Shown here: positions 52,182 through 61,477 of the stretch, in pieces
Numbering within the stretch: position 1 is the first letter of the stretch
Layout: each line of letters begins with the position of its first letter
Origin: Bacteroidota bacterium
GTDB lineage: Bacteria > Bacteroidota > Bacteroidia > B-17B0 > Aurantibacillaceae
DNA length: 64,000 nucleotides
Assembly (NCBI GenBank): GCA_030684395.1
Contig: JAUXTT010000026.1
Coordinates: forward strand, 1 to 64,000
Reading direction: 5' to 3'
Notes under the pieces: generated by a model
Told to the model about the DNA's origin: nothing
The model's input: only the letters and a program-made list of their open reading frames with translations
The model's database searches: none
Position numbers and translations under genes: made by a program

Positions 52182-52681
52182 GCTAATAATTTTTCTAAAC
52201 GTATGTGAGTAATTTTGTTTTGTTCGTTCATTGCGATTTTCATTTCTGTTGTGGCATCATTTGGTAATCGTTCATTTAAAAGGGCCAACATTTCATCTGC
52301 TGATTTTCCTGTAGCGCATACAATAAAAATGTATCCGAATTTATTTTCGTAATCATCATTTCCTTTTGCTAAAGCTACCAATGTTTCCTGTGCTGCTGTA
52401 TTCACTCCTGCCTGTTCTCCTCCTGCCCACTCTTTTGTCGACGCGAATTTTTTTTCCAAACTTTTTATATCGCCAATTTTTGGATGATGCGTGAAAGCTT
52501 CCAATCCATCAGCTATTGAGCAATGCAGCCAAATCTTATCCGACTGTTCAAAAATCTCAGCTCTATTCTTAAATGGTTTTTTGGCTGCTAATTTTTTAGC
52601 CCAGGTCGTAGAGCCACAGCATTTAAAAAACTCTTCGTGCAACTCTTCAGCACTTAAACAATTCAGTTCTTGTATCGTCAT
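52178..52681 (-). CDS. uraD: OHCU decarboxylase
   Basis: Helical enzyme of 167 residues that decarboxylates OHCU to S-allantoin. The catalytic His is in FTHHPKIGD (about 66) and the family segments CGSTTWAKKLAAKKPF and YENKFGYIFIVCATGKSADEML are present. It overlaps uraH by 4 bases and alc by 1. Confidence 0.95.
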   Translation of the reverse strand: MTIQELNCLSAEELHEEFFKCCGSTTWAKKLAAKKPFKNRAEIFEQSDKIWLHCSIADGLEAFTHHPKIGDIKSLEKKFASTKEWAGGEQAGVNTAAQETLVALAKGNDDYENKFGYIFIVCATGKSADEMLALLNERLPNDATTEMKIAMNEQNKITHIRLEKLLA

Positions 52682-53784
52682 TATTCTTTTATAATGTTAC
52701 CAAACAATCTCATTCTACTAACACCACCATCCGGAAAAATATTTAAACGAACATGAGTGAAAGGTCCTTGATTTACAATTTCCTTTTCAAAATAATGCTC
52801 GTGATCAGCTTGCAGTTTTTCTTTATTCATGATTTGCGTCCAAACAATATCCGGTGAGTTTACATTAATAGAATCAGTATCGATTGTTTCAATTTCCAAA
52901 CTTCCGGATAATGGAATTGTCTCTGATCTGGTAAGTCCCATTGAACTTGCTCCAACATCAACCGTTTCAATATCTATTCCTTCAATTGAACAAGTGTCAG
53001 GATAATTTCCTTTGAAGTGACAGGTGTCAATCAAGATTTTATTTATGTTTCCTCTATGCGCTAATTTTACAATTACCCAATCGCGGTTGTTTGGAGTGCG
53101 ATTACGCTTGGTTTCCCAGCCATCTCCCATATTTACTCCCCTGCCCGGCATAATTAAATTATCCATGTGAGAGAAAAACATATCGTTACATAAAACAGAT
53201 TTAGCTCCGTTCTCAGCTGCTGCTAAATCAATTGTTTCGCTTTCACTAACAGCGTCCCAGTCTTTATAAACTTCACCATACACTTTTAAACGTGCAACTC
53301 CTCCATCAGGATAAATATGCAAACGAATATGCGTCCAGATCGTATCGTTTTTTATTTCATAAAAATTTTGACTGCCCGGCGCTAATGGCGATTTAGCAAG
53401 TATCTCTGTCCATTGCGCCTCTTCCAATGTTTTAGCTGTTGAATCGGCTGCCATATTACAGGCTTCAATAGATGCATGCGGCGGATGATTCCCTAAAAAG
53501 AAATTGGTGTCAATATCAACTCCTCTGATCACTCCTGAAGCACCTAATTTAATGATACACCAGTCATGTCCCGGAACACGCTTTCTGCGAGACTCCCAGC
53601 CATCCATCCATTTTCCGCGATCGGTATATTTATCTGCAATAAAAATTCCTCTTCCCGGTTTTAATAAATTTTCTTTCTCTGCAAAAAAATCGTCTGTACA
53701 GGAAATTGCCTGCCCACCAAGGCGTTCAGATGCTAAATCAATTAGCGAGGTAAATTCAGGTCCTTCTGTTTGTATATTTTCCAT
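52681..53784 (-). CDS. alc: Allantoicase
   Basis: Protein of 367 residues made of two similar beta-jelly-roll halves, each with a GDGWETKRNR/WMDGWESRRKR segment (about 57-67 and 223-232) and a following GHDWCIIKLG or NRDWVIVKLA. It cleaves allantoate to ureidoglycolate and urea. Start MENIQTEGPEFTSLIDLASE. It follows allB after a repeat (103-base gap) and overlaps uraD by one base. Confidence 0.95.
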   Translation of the reverse strand: MENIQTEGPEFTSLIDLASERLGGQAISCTDDFFAEKENLLKPGRGIFIADKYTDRGKWMDGWESRRKRVPGHDWCIIKLGASGVIRGVDIDTNFFLGNHPPHASIEACNMAADSTAKTLEEAQWTEILAKSPLAPGSQNFYEIKNDTIWTHIRLHIYPDGGVARLKVYGEVYKDWDAVSESETIDLAAAENGAKSVLCNDMFFSHMDNLIMPGRGVNMGDGWETKRNRTPNNRDWVIVKLAHRGNINKILIDTCHFKGNYPDTCSIEGIDIETVDVGASSMGLTRSETIPLSGSLEIETIDTDSINVNSPDIVWTQIMNKEKLQADHEHYFEKEIVNQGPFTHVRLNIFPDGGVSRMRLFGNIIKE

Positions 53785-53804
53785 AATTCTTCTTTCAAGT
53801 TTTT

Positions 53805-53881
53805 ACCACGGAGACACTGAGATCACTGAGTTTCACGGAGGCTTACTATTAATTCTCTGTGTTCCTCCGTGTCTCCGTGGT
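53805..53881. repeat. Inverted repeat ACCACGGAGACAC ... GTGTCTCCGTGGT
   Basis: Perfect 13-bp arms at 53805-53817 and 53869-53881 with internal CACTGAG/CACGGAG words. This is the best-preserved copy of the dispersed intergenic repeat family, located between allB and alc. Confidence 0.75.
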
Positions 53882-53887
53882 TAGTAT

Positions 53888-55252
53888 TTATTTGTGATCT
53901 CTCAATAAAATCTTCCCTTGAGGTAAAGATAAGAATTTCCCGTTTTCAAATACCTTTTTACCTGCTATATAAGTTTGTTTTATAACACCTTTTAATTCTT
54001 CACCCACATAAGGACTGATCTTGTGTCGGTAATGAATATCATCTGCTTTTACCGTAAAACTTTGCTCCGGATCCCACACCACAATATCCGCATCATACCC
54101 TACTTTCAGCTGACCCTTTGTTTTTCCGAAGCCTATAAATTTCGCCACATTCTTACTCATTAAGTCTGCAATTTTTTCCATAGCAAAATTTCTTTTCTTC
54201 GCCGCGGTCCAAACAACAGGTAAAGAAAACTGAATACTGGCAATGCCTCCCCAGGCTTCTTTCAAATTTCCGGAATCTATCTTTTTAAGATCAGGTGTTG
54301 CAGGAGAATGATCAGTAACGACAAAATCTATCAATCCATCTTTTAATGCATTCCATAGTTTTTCATTATTCTCTCTTTCACGGATCGGAGGCGCGCATTT
54401 AAAAAGTGTATTTCCATCCGGAATTTCTTCTGCACAGAAATACAAGTATTGAGGACAGGTTTCAACCGACACCGGCAATCCTTTACTACGTGCTGCTTTC
54501 AGTTGTGCTAACGAATCAGCAGAAGACAAATGCACAATATGTACAGGTGTTTTATACTCTTCGCATAAACGAATCATCATCTCAACTGCATGATCTTCCC
54601 ATATTTTCGGACGGGAATTTAAATAAGCCATATAGTTCGTTGGATTCTTTTCGAAGGTCTGAATCCCTTCGTGCATCTCATCAATTTCCGCATGAGCCAA
54701 CATTGGGATTTGATGTTTAGCCAAAGTAGCAAGTCCTTTTTTCAGATCTTCTAATGTAACGTTAGGAAATTCATCAATACCTGAGTGTGTCAGAAAAGCT
54801 TTAATACCAAGCACTCCGCACTTTACCAACTCTTCCAGCTTATCTGCATTGGCAGGAACAATTCCTCCCCAAAATCCACAATTGCAATATAATTTGTCTT
54901 TCGTGGCAGCTATCTTATCATTAAATGTTTTTACATCAATTGTTACCGGACTCGAGTTCAAAGGCATATCCACCAATGTGGTAATTCCTCCTGCAATCGC
55001 AGCTTTTGTCATGGTTTCAAAGCCTTCCCACTCTGTTCTTCCGGGCTCGTTTATGTGTACATGCGAATCAATTAATCCGGGCATCACCACTAAATTCCCA
55101 AGGTCTTCAATAGTTGAATCGGCTGCATCCAATTTTCCTTCTCGAATATCTGTTATCACGCCATTCTTTATAAATAACGTTGCTTCTTTTAATTCTGATC
55201 CAATGAGCACTTGTTTACTGTGAAGCGCTACATCGGCTAATTTGCTGTCCAT
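53888..55252 (-). CDS. allB: Allantoinase
   Basis: Amidohydrolase of 454 residues that opens allantoin to allantoate. Metal-binding motifs are DSHVHINEPGR (HxH), the carboxylated Lys in GIKAFLTHSG, His in AHAEIDE and HIVHLSS, and the Asp in VVTDHSPAT. The open frame extends 121 codons upstream without homology and across the divergent puuD start; ATG 55252 (MDSKLADVALHSKQVL) is the real start. It is the first gene of the allB-alc-uraD-uraH run. Confidence 0.95.
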   Translation of the reverse strand: MDSKLADVALHSKQVLIGSELKEATLFIKNGVITDIREGKLDAADSTIEDLGNLVVMPGLIDSHVHINEPGRTEWEGFETMTKAAIAGGITTLVDMPLNSSPVTIDVKTFNDKIAATKDKLYCNCGFWGGIVPANADKLEELVKCGVLGIKAFLTHSGIDEFPNVTLEDLKKGLATLAKHQIPMLAHAEIDEMHEGIQTFEKNPTNYMAYLNSRPKIWEDHAVEMMIRLCEEYKTPVHIVHLSSADSLAQLKAARSKGLPVSVETCPQYLYFCAEEIPDGNTLFKCAPPIRERENNEKLWNALKDGLIDFVVTDHSPATPDLKKIDSGNLKEAWGGIASIQFSLPVVWTAAKKRNFAMEKIADLMSKNVAKFIGFGKTKGQLKVGYDADIVVWDPEQSFTVKADDIHYRHKISPYVGEELKGVIKQTYIAGKKVFENGKFLSLPQGKILLRDHK

Positions 55253-55373
55253 ACCTGATTTCTTAAGATGTATTTTATAAATGCAATTTAAGAAAAAACT
55301 AGTCTCTTGATTCCAATTAATTGTATTAAATTTAAAAGGCTTATTTATATCTTTATACTTTAATTCAGAACAT

Positions 55374-56900
55374 TTGAAGACAAGACTATTTATTTCATTC
55401 CTCTTTTTATTATCAGCAACAGCGGGATATTCAGCTAACGGATTCTCTACCAATTTCGGTAGCATGGATTTGTTGGTTGTAGTAATTATGTGTGCAGCTC
55501 TGTTTTTTGTAAACCACGTATTAAAACTTGCTGTTCGTGCTTTGCAACATTCTATTACTGAAAAGAAAGAAGCCAACACTTTATCCGAAAAAGAAGAAGA
55601 AAAACTCAATGACAAAAGCGATGGTATAGAACAGGCGAGAACCGTTTTGTTATACTGTGCAATGCTCTTTATATTCTTTTACACTGCTTACATGTTTGTG
55701 AAAGGCAGCACCATGGAATCCCATGTGGTAGAATGGATGAACCTTGTTGTTAGATGGATGCACGTGGTGTTTGGTATTGCATGGATTGGAGCTTCGTTTT
55801 ATTTTGTGTTTTTAGAAAATGCATTAAACCGTACTACCAATTTAAAAGAAGGAATTGCCGGAAACCTTTGGGCCATACATGGTGGAGGGTTTTATTATTT
55901 AGAGAAATACAAAGTAGCACCTAAAGAAATTCCGAAACATTTACACTGGTTTAAATACGAAGCTTATTTTACCTGGCTTTCGGGTTTTACTTTACTGGTG
56001 ATTGTTTATTATTTAGATGCGGCAATTTATTTGATCGATCCGGATGTAATGGCACTCACGCCTGCTCAGGGAATTGCAATTGGTGTAGGAACTTTATTGG
56101 TTGGATGGTTTGTGTATGATGCTTTGTGTAAATCGTTTTTAAAAAACCGTCAGGTATTATTAGCCATTATAATTTTAGCTTTTGTGTGTTTGGTTGCCTG
56201 GTTCTTATCGCAGGTGTTTAGCAGCCGTGCAGCATACATCCACGTGGGCGCTATGTTGGGAACATTGATGGCGGGTAATGTATTCCGCGTAATTATTCCG
56301 GGACAAAAAGCCATGGTGAGTGCAGCGAAAGATGGAAAAGAAGTAGATCCTTCTCATGGAAAAAGAGCATTGTTACGTTCGTTGCACAATAACTATTTTA
56401 CACTGCCTGTTATCTTTATTATGATCAGCAATCACTTCCCAAGTACTTATGGAAGCGCGTGGAACTGGATGATTTTAATGGGACTCACCATTGCAAGTGC
56501 ATTAATAAAACATTATTTAAATTTAAAAGAAAAAGGAGAAAAATCAGTTTGGATCTTACCTATAGGAATTGTGTTGATCATTTCATTAGCCTTCATCACA
56601 AAACCAAGTACCAAATCAGTTTGTAAAGAAGATGCGCCTGCAACCTTTGCTCAGGTAAACGAGATCATCCAAAAACGTTGTGTAAGCTGTCACTCAGCCA
56701 ATCCAACCGACGAAGTAGTGAAAGCTGCACCCAACGGAATTATGTTCGACAACAAAGAAACCATTTTAAAACTATCCGAACGTATCAACCAACGCGCTGT
56801 AATAACCAAAACAATGCCTCAGGCAAACAAAACCGGAATCACTCAGGAAGAAAGAGATGCGATTGCTTGCTGGATCGAGAATGGAGCTAAGGGGGAGTAG
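55374..56900 (+). CDS. puuD: Membrane urate oxidase PuuD with C-terminal cytochrome c domain
   Basis: Integral-membrane protein of 508 residues. A probable signal segment (KTRLFISFLFLLSATAGYS) follows a TTG start at 55374. About eight to nine spans form the DUF989 core, with VVRWMHVVFGIAWIGASFYFVFLEN as the PuuD signature. The C-terminal part (about 425-508) has a cytochrome c site C436-VS-C439-H440. PuuD oxidises urate to 5-hydroxyisourate and passes electrons to a cytochrome. Divergent from allB by 121 bases; it replaces a soluble urate oxidase in this pathway. Confidence 0.92.
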   Translation: MKTRLFISFLFLLSATAGYSANGFSTNFGSMDLLVVVIMCAALFFVNHVLKLAVRALQHSITEKKEANTLSEKEEEKLNDKSDGIEQARTVLLYCAMLFIFFYTAYMFVKGSTMESHVVEWMNLVVRWMHVVFGIAWIGASFYFVFLENALNRTTNLKEGIAGNLWAIHGGGFYYLEKYKVAPKEIPKHLHWFKYEAYFTWLSGFTLLVIVYYLDAAIYLIDPDVMALTPAQGIAIGVGTLLVGWFVYDALCKSFLKNRQVLLAIIILAFVCLVAWFLSQVFSSRAAYIHVGAMLGTLMAGNVFRVIIPGQKAMVSAAKDGKEVDPSHGKRALLRSLHNNYFTLPVIFIMISNHFPSTYGSAWNWMILMGLTIASALIKHYLNLKEKGEKSVWILPIGIVLIISLAFITKPSTKSVCKEDAPATFAQVNEIIQKRCVSCHSANPTDEVVKAAPNGIMFDNKETILKLSERINQRAVITKTMPQANKTGITQEERDAIACWIENGAKGE

Positions 56901-56930
56901 TGGGTTTATTTAGCAGTAAATTTATTAAAG

Positions 56931-57959
56931 ATGGATGTAGTATTAGATTCTAATGTTTTTCGTGGAGATTTCAATTTGAAGTCAACTGGATTTGATATCT
57001 TATTAGATTATTTAGAAAAAACACAATCTAATGTTATAATGCCAAATATAGTATGGGATGAAACTTTAGGTCTTTATAAGAGGGAGTTTGAATTGCGGCT
57101 GAATAAATTTAATAGTTGTAGGGGAAATATTAATTTACTTCTCACAGATGAACAAAAGCACATTAATGCCTTGGAATTTAATATTACTAAAGAGGTTGAG
57201 TCTTTTGGAATTTTTGTAAAGAATAAATTGAAAATCAGAGCCAATCATTTTTTACCCTATAATGATTCTTATTTGCAGGAGATTGTTAAAAGAGCCATAA
57301 ATAGAGAGAAGCCTTGTGGTCAAGAAGGTCAAGGGTTCAGAGATGCTCTAATTTGGTTAACTATTAAAGAATATACAAGAACGTCTCTTGGAAGACAAAT
57401 TATATTTATAAGTAATAATTCTTCTGATTTTGGATATAAAGATAAATTAGGACTTCATGAATCTTTGCAAGAAGAGTGTGAAAAATTGGATATAAAAATT
57501 AAATACTTTAGAAATATTGAAGAGTTTATTAAGGAGCACTCCTCCAAAATTGATTATATCAATATTGAATGGATTAAGAGTAGCATTAATGTTGAAGAAA
57601 TATCTGCCTTAGTAACCAATTTTATTATATCTGGAGACCCAGCTAAATTACATTCTTATGTCCAAGAAATAGCTGTACATTACTTAATAGGTATTTATTC
57701 AATCCTGAAAACGACCCCTTACGAATATAGCAATGTAATCGTTTATGAAATGTTAGACGGCAAATTAATAGTTCATTGCAATGTTTATTGTACTCTTACT
57801 GTTGATTCATTAGAATCATTGGGTAAGAGTAATGGGTTGAGTGATCTTGTTTCTACAGAAAATACTATTCAAATAATAGCTTCCTTAAGTCTGATTGTTG
57901 AGAAGGGCATTGTTATTGAAAAAAGTATTAATTCAGTAAATTATTACAATAATATATAA
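56931..57959 (+). CDS. PIN-domain (DUF4935-like) protein
   Basis: Protein of 342 residues. The N-terminal part shows PIN-like acidic residues: VLDSNVFRGD (D6), PNIVWDETLG, EGQGFRDALIWL and IIFISNNSSDFG. The C-terminal half (about 205-342) is of unknown fold. DUF4935 PIN proteins are putative RNases found in defence or toxin contexts. It is A/T-rich compared with puuD, 30 bases upstream, and moaA, with no antitoxin next to it. Confidence 0.78.
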   Translation: MDVVLDSNVFRGDFNLKSTGFDILLDYLEKTQSNVIMPNIVWDETLGLYKREFELRLNKFNSCRGNINLLLTDEQKHINALEFNITKEVESFGIFVKNKLKIRANHFLPYNDSYLQEIVKRAINREKPCGQEGQGFRDALIWLTIKEYTRTSLGRQIIFISNNSSDFGYKDKLGLHESLQEECEKLDIKIKYFRNIEEFIKEHSSKIDYINIEWIKSSINVEEISALVTNFIISGDPAKLHSYVQEIAVHYLIGIYSILKTTPYEYSNVIVYEMLDGKLIVHCNVYCTLTVDSLESLGKSNGLSDLVSTENTIQIIASLSLIVEKGIVIEKSINSVNYYNNI

Positions 57960-57978
57960 GCTAGATAAGTTAAATCTC

Positions 57979-58965
57979 CTACCCCCCAATCTTAATCATG
58001 CTTCTATTCTCCAATTGTTCTGCTGTTTTAGAAGCTAGTGTTTGTTGTCCGCCTAAAGCTTCTTTTTTGCTGTAAACGGTTGATAGAATAAGCTGCTCTA
58101 TATCTTTTCCCCTTCTTAGTGTTGCAAGCAGATCAGTTTCCGTTTGAGAGAACAAACAGTTTTTCATTTTACCGTCTGCTGTTAAACGGAGGCGATTGCA
58201 GCTTTCACAAAAAGGTTGTGTGATGGTGGCAATAAATCCGAATGAACCTTTGTGACCTTTTACTTTATATTTTCGGGTAGTATCACTTTTGTCGTCAGGT
58301 AATTTTTCTACAGTGTACGTTGAGGAAATTTTCTCCAGCATTTCGTCATACGAAACTACAGTTTCTAAATTCCATTTGTTGCCCGCAAATGGCATAAATT
58401 CAATGAAACGGACTTCAATCGGGTAATCTTTGGTATAAGCTACAAATTCAGAAACCGCATCTTCGTTCATGCCTTTCATTACAACCATGTTTACTTTAAC
58501 TCTGAAATCGTTTTGCAGTAACAAATGAATGTTGCTCATTATCTTTTTAAAATCGCCACGCTTGGTTATCCTAAAAAATTCTTCTTCATTCAAAGTATCT
58601 AAACTTACATTTATCGAAGACATCTTTGCTTCTTTAAATGTTTCAATAAAATCGTTTACAAAAACTGCATTGGTGCTAATAGTTAATTCAACAGGCAGTT
58701 TAGAAAGTCGCTGAATGATGTCTTTTGCATCTTTACGAATCAAAGGTTCACCACCGGTAAGGCGGATCTTTTTTATTCCGAGCTCAACAAATTTCTTCGC
58801 AATGGTTTCGATCTCATCTGCGTTCATCATTTTGGATGATTGCGTTACTTCAATAGTTTCGTTTGGCATACAATACATACAACGAAGGTTGCAGGCATCG
58901 GTAAGCGAGATGCGCAGGTATTCGTGTGTTCTTCCAAAAGAATCTATTAATTTGTTATCGGGCAT
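57979..58965 (-). CDS. moaA: GTP 3',8-cyclase MoaA
   Basis: Radical SAM enzyme of 328 residues that starts Moco synthesis from GTP. N-terminal cluster site CNLRCMYC, SAM motif TGGEPLI, C-terminal cluster CESCNRLRL ... MKNCLFS and the essential Gly-Gly at the C-terminus (IKIGG). Divergent from the moeA-to-moaCB operon. MoaC is provided by the fusion gene. Confidence 0.96.
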   Translation of the reverse strand: MPDNKLIDSFGRTHEYLRISLTDACNLRCMYCMPNETIEVTQSSKMMNADEIETIAKKFVELGIKKIRLTGGEPLIRKDAKDIIQRLSKLPVELTISTNAVFVNDFIETFKEAKMSSINVSLDTLNEEEFFRITKRGDFKKIMSNIHLLLQNDFRVKVNMVVMKGMNEDAVSEFVAYTKDYPIEVRFIEFMPFAGNKWNLETVVSYDEMLEKISSTYTVEKLPDDKSDTTRKYKVKGHKGSFGFIATITQPFCESCNRLRLTADGKMKNCLFSQTETDLLATLRRGKDIEQLILSTVYSKKEALGGQQTLASKTAEQLENRSMIKIGG

Positions 58966-58990
58966 TGTAGTGCAAAGATAAGGGAATGTT

Positions 58991-59134
58991 TCAACACAGA
59001 GTTACAGAGCGTGCAGAGTTTCACGGAGATTTATTTATGTAAGTTTTGCACTCTTACATGACCTTATAATCCTTATATGGTTAATACAGAAAAACTCTGT
59101 GTCCTTTGTGTAAACCTTTGCACGCTTTGTGGTT
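58991..59134. repeat. Dispersed intergenic inverted repeat
   Basis: AACACAGAGTTACAGAGCGTGC on the left (from 58993) is mirrored by AACTCTGTGTCCTTTGTG and GCACGCTTTGTGG on the right (59094-59132). The arms are imperfect and the centre is A/T-rich. It fills the gap between the divergent moaA and the TSUP gene. Confidence 0.6.
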
Positions 59135-59204
59135 AGTTTCCCGACATGGCCATTTGTATGCTGTCTCCCGTAAATTCAGTAATTTAGTACAATCAAAATC
59201 ATCC

Positions 59205-59939
59205 ATGCAGGAGCACATACTCATCATAATTTTACTTTTACTTGTTGCGTTTTTTTACGCTTCTGTTGGGCATGGTGGTGCCAGTGGTTATCTGGCGGTA
59301 TTCAGTTTGTTTGGTATGGCGGCTGTGGACATAAAAAGTTCTGCCTTGATCTTAAATGTTTTTGTTGCCTCTGTTTCATTTATTCAATATTACAGATCGG
59401 GTCATTTTAAATGGAAGTTGTTTTATCCTTTCATTATACTGTCGGTTCCAATGGCTTATTTAGGAACATTCATTGAATTAGATGCAAGTCTTTATAAAAA
59501 AACACTTGGAGTTTGTCTTTTGATTGCAGTGATAAGAGTTGCAGGCTTTTTAAAACCAAAGAAAGAAACGGAAATTAAAGAAGTGGCCATTCTTCCTGCC
59601 ATTTTCATTGGAGCTGTACTTGGTTTTGTGAGTGGTGTTATTGGTATCGGAGGAGGAATTATTTTAAGTCCGCTTATTATTCTTTTGCATTGGGGAACAT
59701 TAAAACAAACCTCTGCTGTTTCTGCTTTATTTATTGTAGTAAATTCACTGGCAGGCATTGTAGGTTTGTGGAGACAAGATACAGTCTTTAGTCCTCAACT
59801 AGACATTTGGGTTGCTATTACTATTTGTGGTGGCGCATTAGGAGCCTGGTGGGGAAGCACTAAGGTTCATGGAAAGATGCTTAGAAATTTATTGGCAGGA
59901 GTATTATTGTTCGCAGCCATAAAACTAATTTTTATATGA
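59205..59939 (+). CDS. TSUP-family (TauE/SafE-like) membrane permease in the Moco operon
   Basis: Membrane protein of 244 residues with about eight spans. The start is ATG 59205 (MQEHILIIILLLL); the frame runs 33 codons upstream into the repeat. The family features ASVGHGGASGYLAVF and GVIGIGGGIILSPLI (Gly-rich pair) are present. TSUP proteins move organosulphur compounds, sulphite or other anions. It overlaps moeA by 4 bases (ATGA), which ties it to Moco synthesis, but its substrate is not known. Confidence 0.85.
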   Translation: MQEHILIIILLLLVAFFYASVGHGGASGYLAVFSLFGMAAVDIKSSALILNVFVASVSFIQYYRSGHFKWKLFYPFIILSVPMAYLGTFIELDASLYKKTLGVCLLIAVIRVAGFLKPKKETEIKEVAILPAIFIGAVLGFVSGVIGIGGGIILSPLIILLHWGTLKQTSAVSALFIVVNSLAGIVGLWRQDTVFSPQLDIWVAITICGGALGAWWGSTKVHGKMLRNLLAGVLLFAAIKLIFI

Positions 59940-61126
59940 TAACAGTAGAGGAAGCGAAATCCATCATAGTTGAAAATACAATTGAAATAGCAGAAGCTAT
60001 GCGAGTGGACGCTGCAGGTGCTGTGGGGTTCAGACTTGCTGCTGATGTACTTGCATCAATTGATCTTCCGCCATTTAACCAATCGAATGTAGATGGTTAT
60101 GCTGTAAGATCATCTAATGACAAAACAAACTCATGGAAAGTAATTGCAGAAATAAAAGCAGGAGACAACTGTACAGTTGAACTAAAAGAAGAAGAAGCAG
60201 TCAGAATTTTCACGGGTGCGATGGTGCCCGCGGGTAGTGATTGTGTAATTATGCAGGAACGCATCACTAAAAATGGGGACATTATTAGTTGTGATGAAAC
60301 ACCAATAAAAAAAGGAGAACACATCCGAAAAAAAGGAGCTCAAATAAAAGCAGGAGAAATTGCCTTACATAAAAATACTTTGATAGATCCGGCAGTACTT
60401 GGTTTTATTTCTTCTTTAGGTTTAAATAAAGTTTCTGTTTTCAAAAAACCAAAAGTATCTCTGATCATTACAGGAAATGAACTTCAGGAAACAGGAACTG
60501 AGCTGTCTCCGGGGAAAGTATATGAATCTAATTCTTATAGTCTGTCTGCCGCTTTAACAACAATGGGATTAAAGCTCGAAAAAATAATTTATGTAAAAGA
60601 CGATAAAAAAAGTCTGGCGGAGGCTGTTGATACTGCCTTGCAAAACACCAACCTATTATTGATCTCCGGCGGAATTTCAGTTGGTGATTACGATTTTGTA
60701 AGTGAGGTCTTAAAAGAAAATAATACAACAACTCTGTTTTACAAAGTAGCTCAAAAACCGGGTAAACCATTATTCTTTGGCAAAAACAAAAACCGGTGCA
60801 TCTTTGGTTTGCCCGGTAATCCTGCTTCTGCACTAACTTGCTTTTATGAATATGTTTATCCTTGTTTAAGAAAATTGCAGGGGCGACAAGAGTTGTTTTT
60901 AACAAAGTTAATGTTGCCGATAGTGCAGGATGTTCCCAAGAAAAAAGGATTGGCGAATTTTTTAAAGGCCAAAGCAAGCTCTACAGGAGTTCTTCCGTTG
61001 GAAGGACAAGAATCATTCAAAATGAGATCTTTTGCTGATGCAAATGCATTTATATATTTACCTTTAGAAAAAGAAAACGTAAAGGCCGGGGAATTAGTTG
61101 AAGTGCATATATTGCCTGAACTTTAG
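59936..61126 (+). CDS. moeA: Molybdopterin molybdotransferase MoeA
   Basis: Enzyme of 396 residues that inserts molybdate into adenylylated molybdopterin. It has the MoeA motifs LPPFNQSNVDGYAV, GAMVPAGSDCVI, GKVYESNSYSL, LISGGISVGDYDFV and IFGLPGNPASALTCF. It overlaps the TSUP gene by 4 bases. The repeat 61133-61225 separates it from moaD. Confidence 0.96.
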   Translation: MITVEEAKSIIVENTIEIAEAMRVDAAGAVGFRLAADVLASIDLPPFNQSNVDGYAVRSSNDKTNSWKVIAEIKAGDNCTVELKEEEAVRIFTGAMVPAGSDCVIMQERITKNGDIISCDETPIKKGEHIRKKGAQIKAGEIALHKNTLIDPAVLGFISSLGLNKVSVFKKPKVSLIITGNELQETGTELSPGKVYESNSYSLSAALTTMGLKLEKIIYVKDDKKSLAEAVDTALQNTNLLLISGGISVGDYDFVSEVLKENNTTTLFYKVAQKPGKPLFFGKNKNRCIFGLPGNPASALTCFYEYVYPCLRKLQGRQELFLTKLMLPIVQDVPKKKGLANFLKAKASSTGVLPLEGQESFKMRSFADANAFIYLPLEKENVKAGELVEVHILPEL

Positions 61127-61132
61127 GATAAT

Positions 61133-61225
61133 GGAACGCAGATAACGCAGATCTATATGATTAAATATGATAGAAATAAAAATCATAAGCTCCCGATAGC
61201 TATCGGGACAGTGTGATCTGCGTTC
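61133..61225. repeat. Inverted repeat with inner 18-bp palindrome TCCCGATAGCTATCGGGA
   Basis: TCCCGATAGCTATCGGGA (61191-61208) is a perfect palindrome. Around it, ACGCAGATC (61154-61162 region) and GATCTGCGT (61216-61224) form outer arms. A similar CCCGATAGC lies at 62965 in another repeat. No gene fits in the gap. Confidence 0.7.
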
Positions 61226-61231
61226 TACAAA

Positions 61232-61474
61232 ATGAAAAACATGGAAATTACTATTTTGTTGTTTGGTGAGTTAGCTCAAATTGCGGGAACAAATGCTCTC
61301 GCTATGAATGCTATGCCTGATACTGATAGTTTGAAAGAAAAAATCCATCAACACTATCCTTCTTTTGAAAAGAAAAAATATGTGATTGCCATAAACAAAC
61401 AACTGATCAAAGGAAAGCAAGAACTAAACGAAAACGATGAAATAGCTTTATTACCGCCATTCGCAGGAGGTTAA
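61232..61474 (+). CDS. moaD: Molybdopterin synthase small subunit MoaD
   Basis: Ubiquitin-like sulphur carrier of 80 residues that ends with the required Gly-Gly (PPFAGG). It becomes thiocarboxylated and donates sulphur to MoaE. An internal ATG at 61241 (MEITILLFGEL) is an equally good start. The stop lies 3 bases from moaE's ATG 61478. Confidence 0.93.
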   Translation: MKNMEITILLFGELAQIAGTNALAMNAMPDTDSLKEKIHQHYPSFEKKKYVIAINKQLIKGKQELNENDEIALLPPFAGG

Positions 61475-61477
61475 ATT

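Noticed and set aside
55253-55615. Upstream extension of the allantoinase frame by 121 codons
   Set aside because: It crosses the puuD promoter and start and shows no domain; the family start MDSKLADV lies at 55252.
61465-61470. AGGAGG before moaE as a Shine-Dalgarno site
   Set aside because: It is simply the codons for the Gly-Gly end of MoaD and so gives no evidence for the moaE start.
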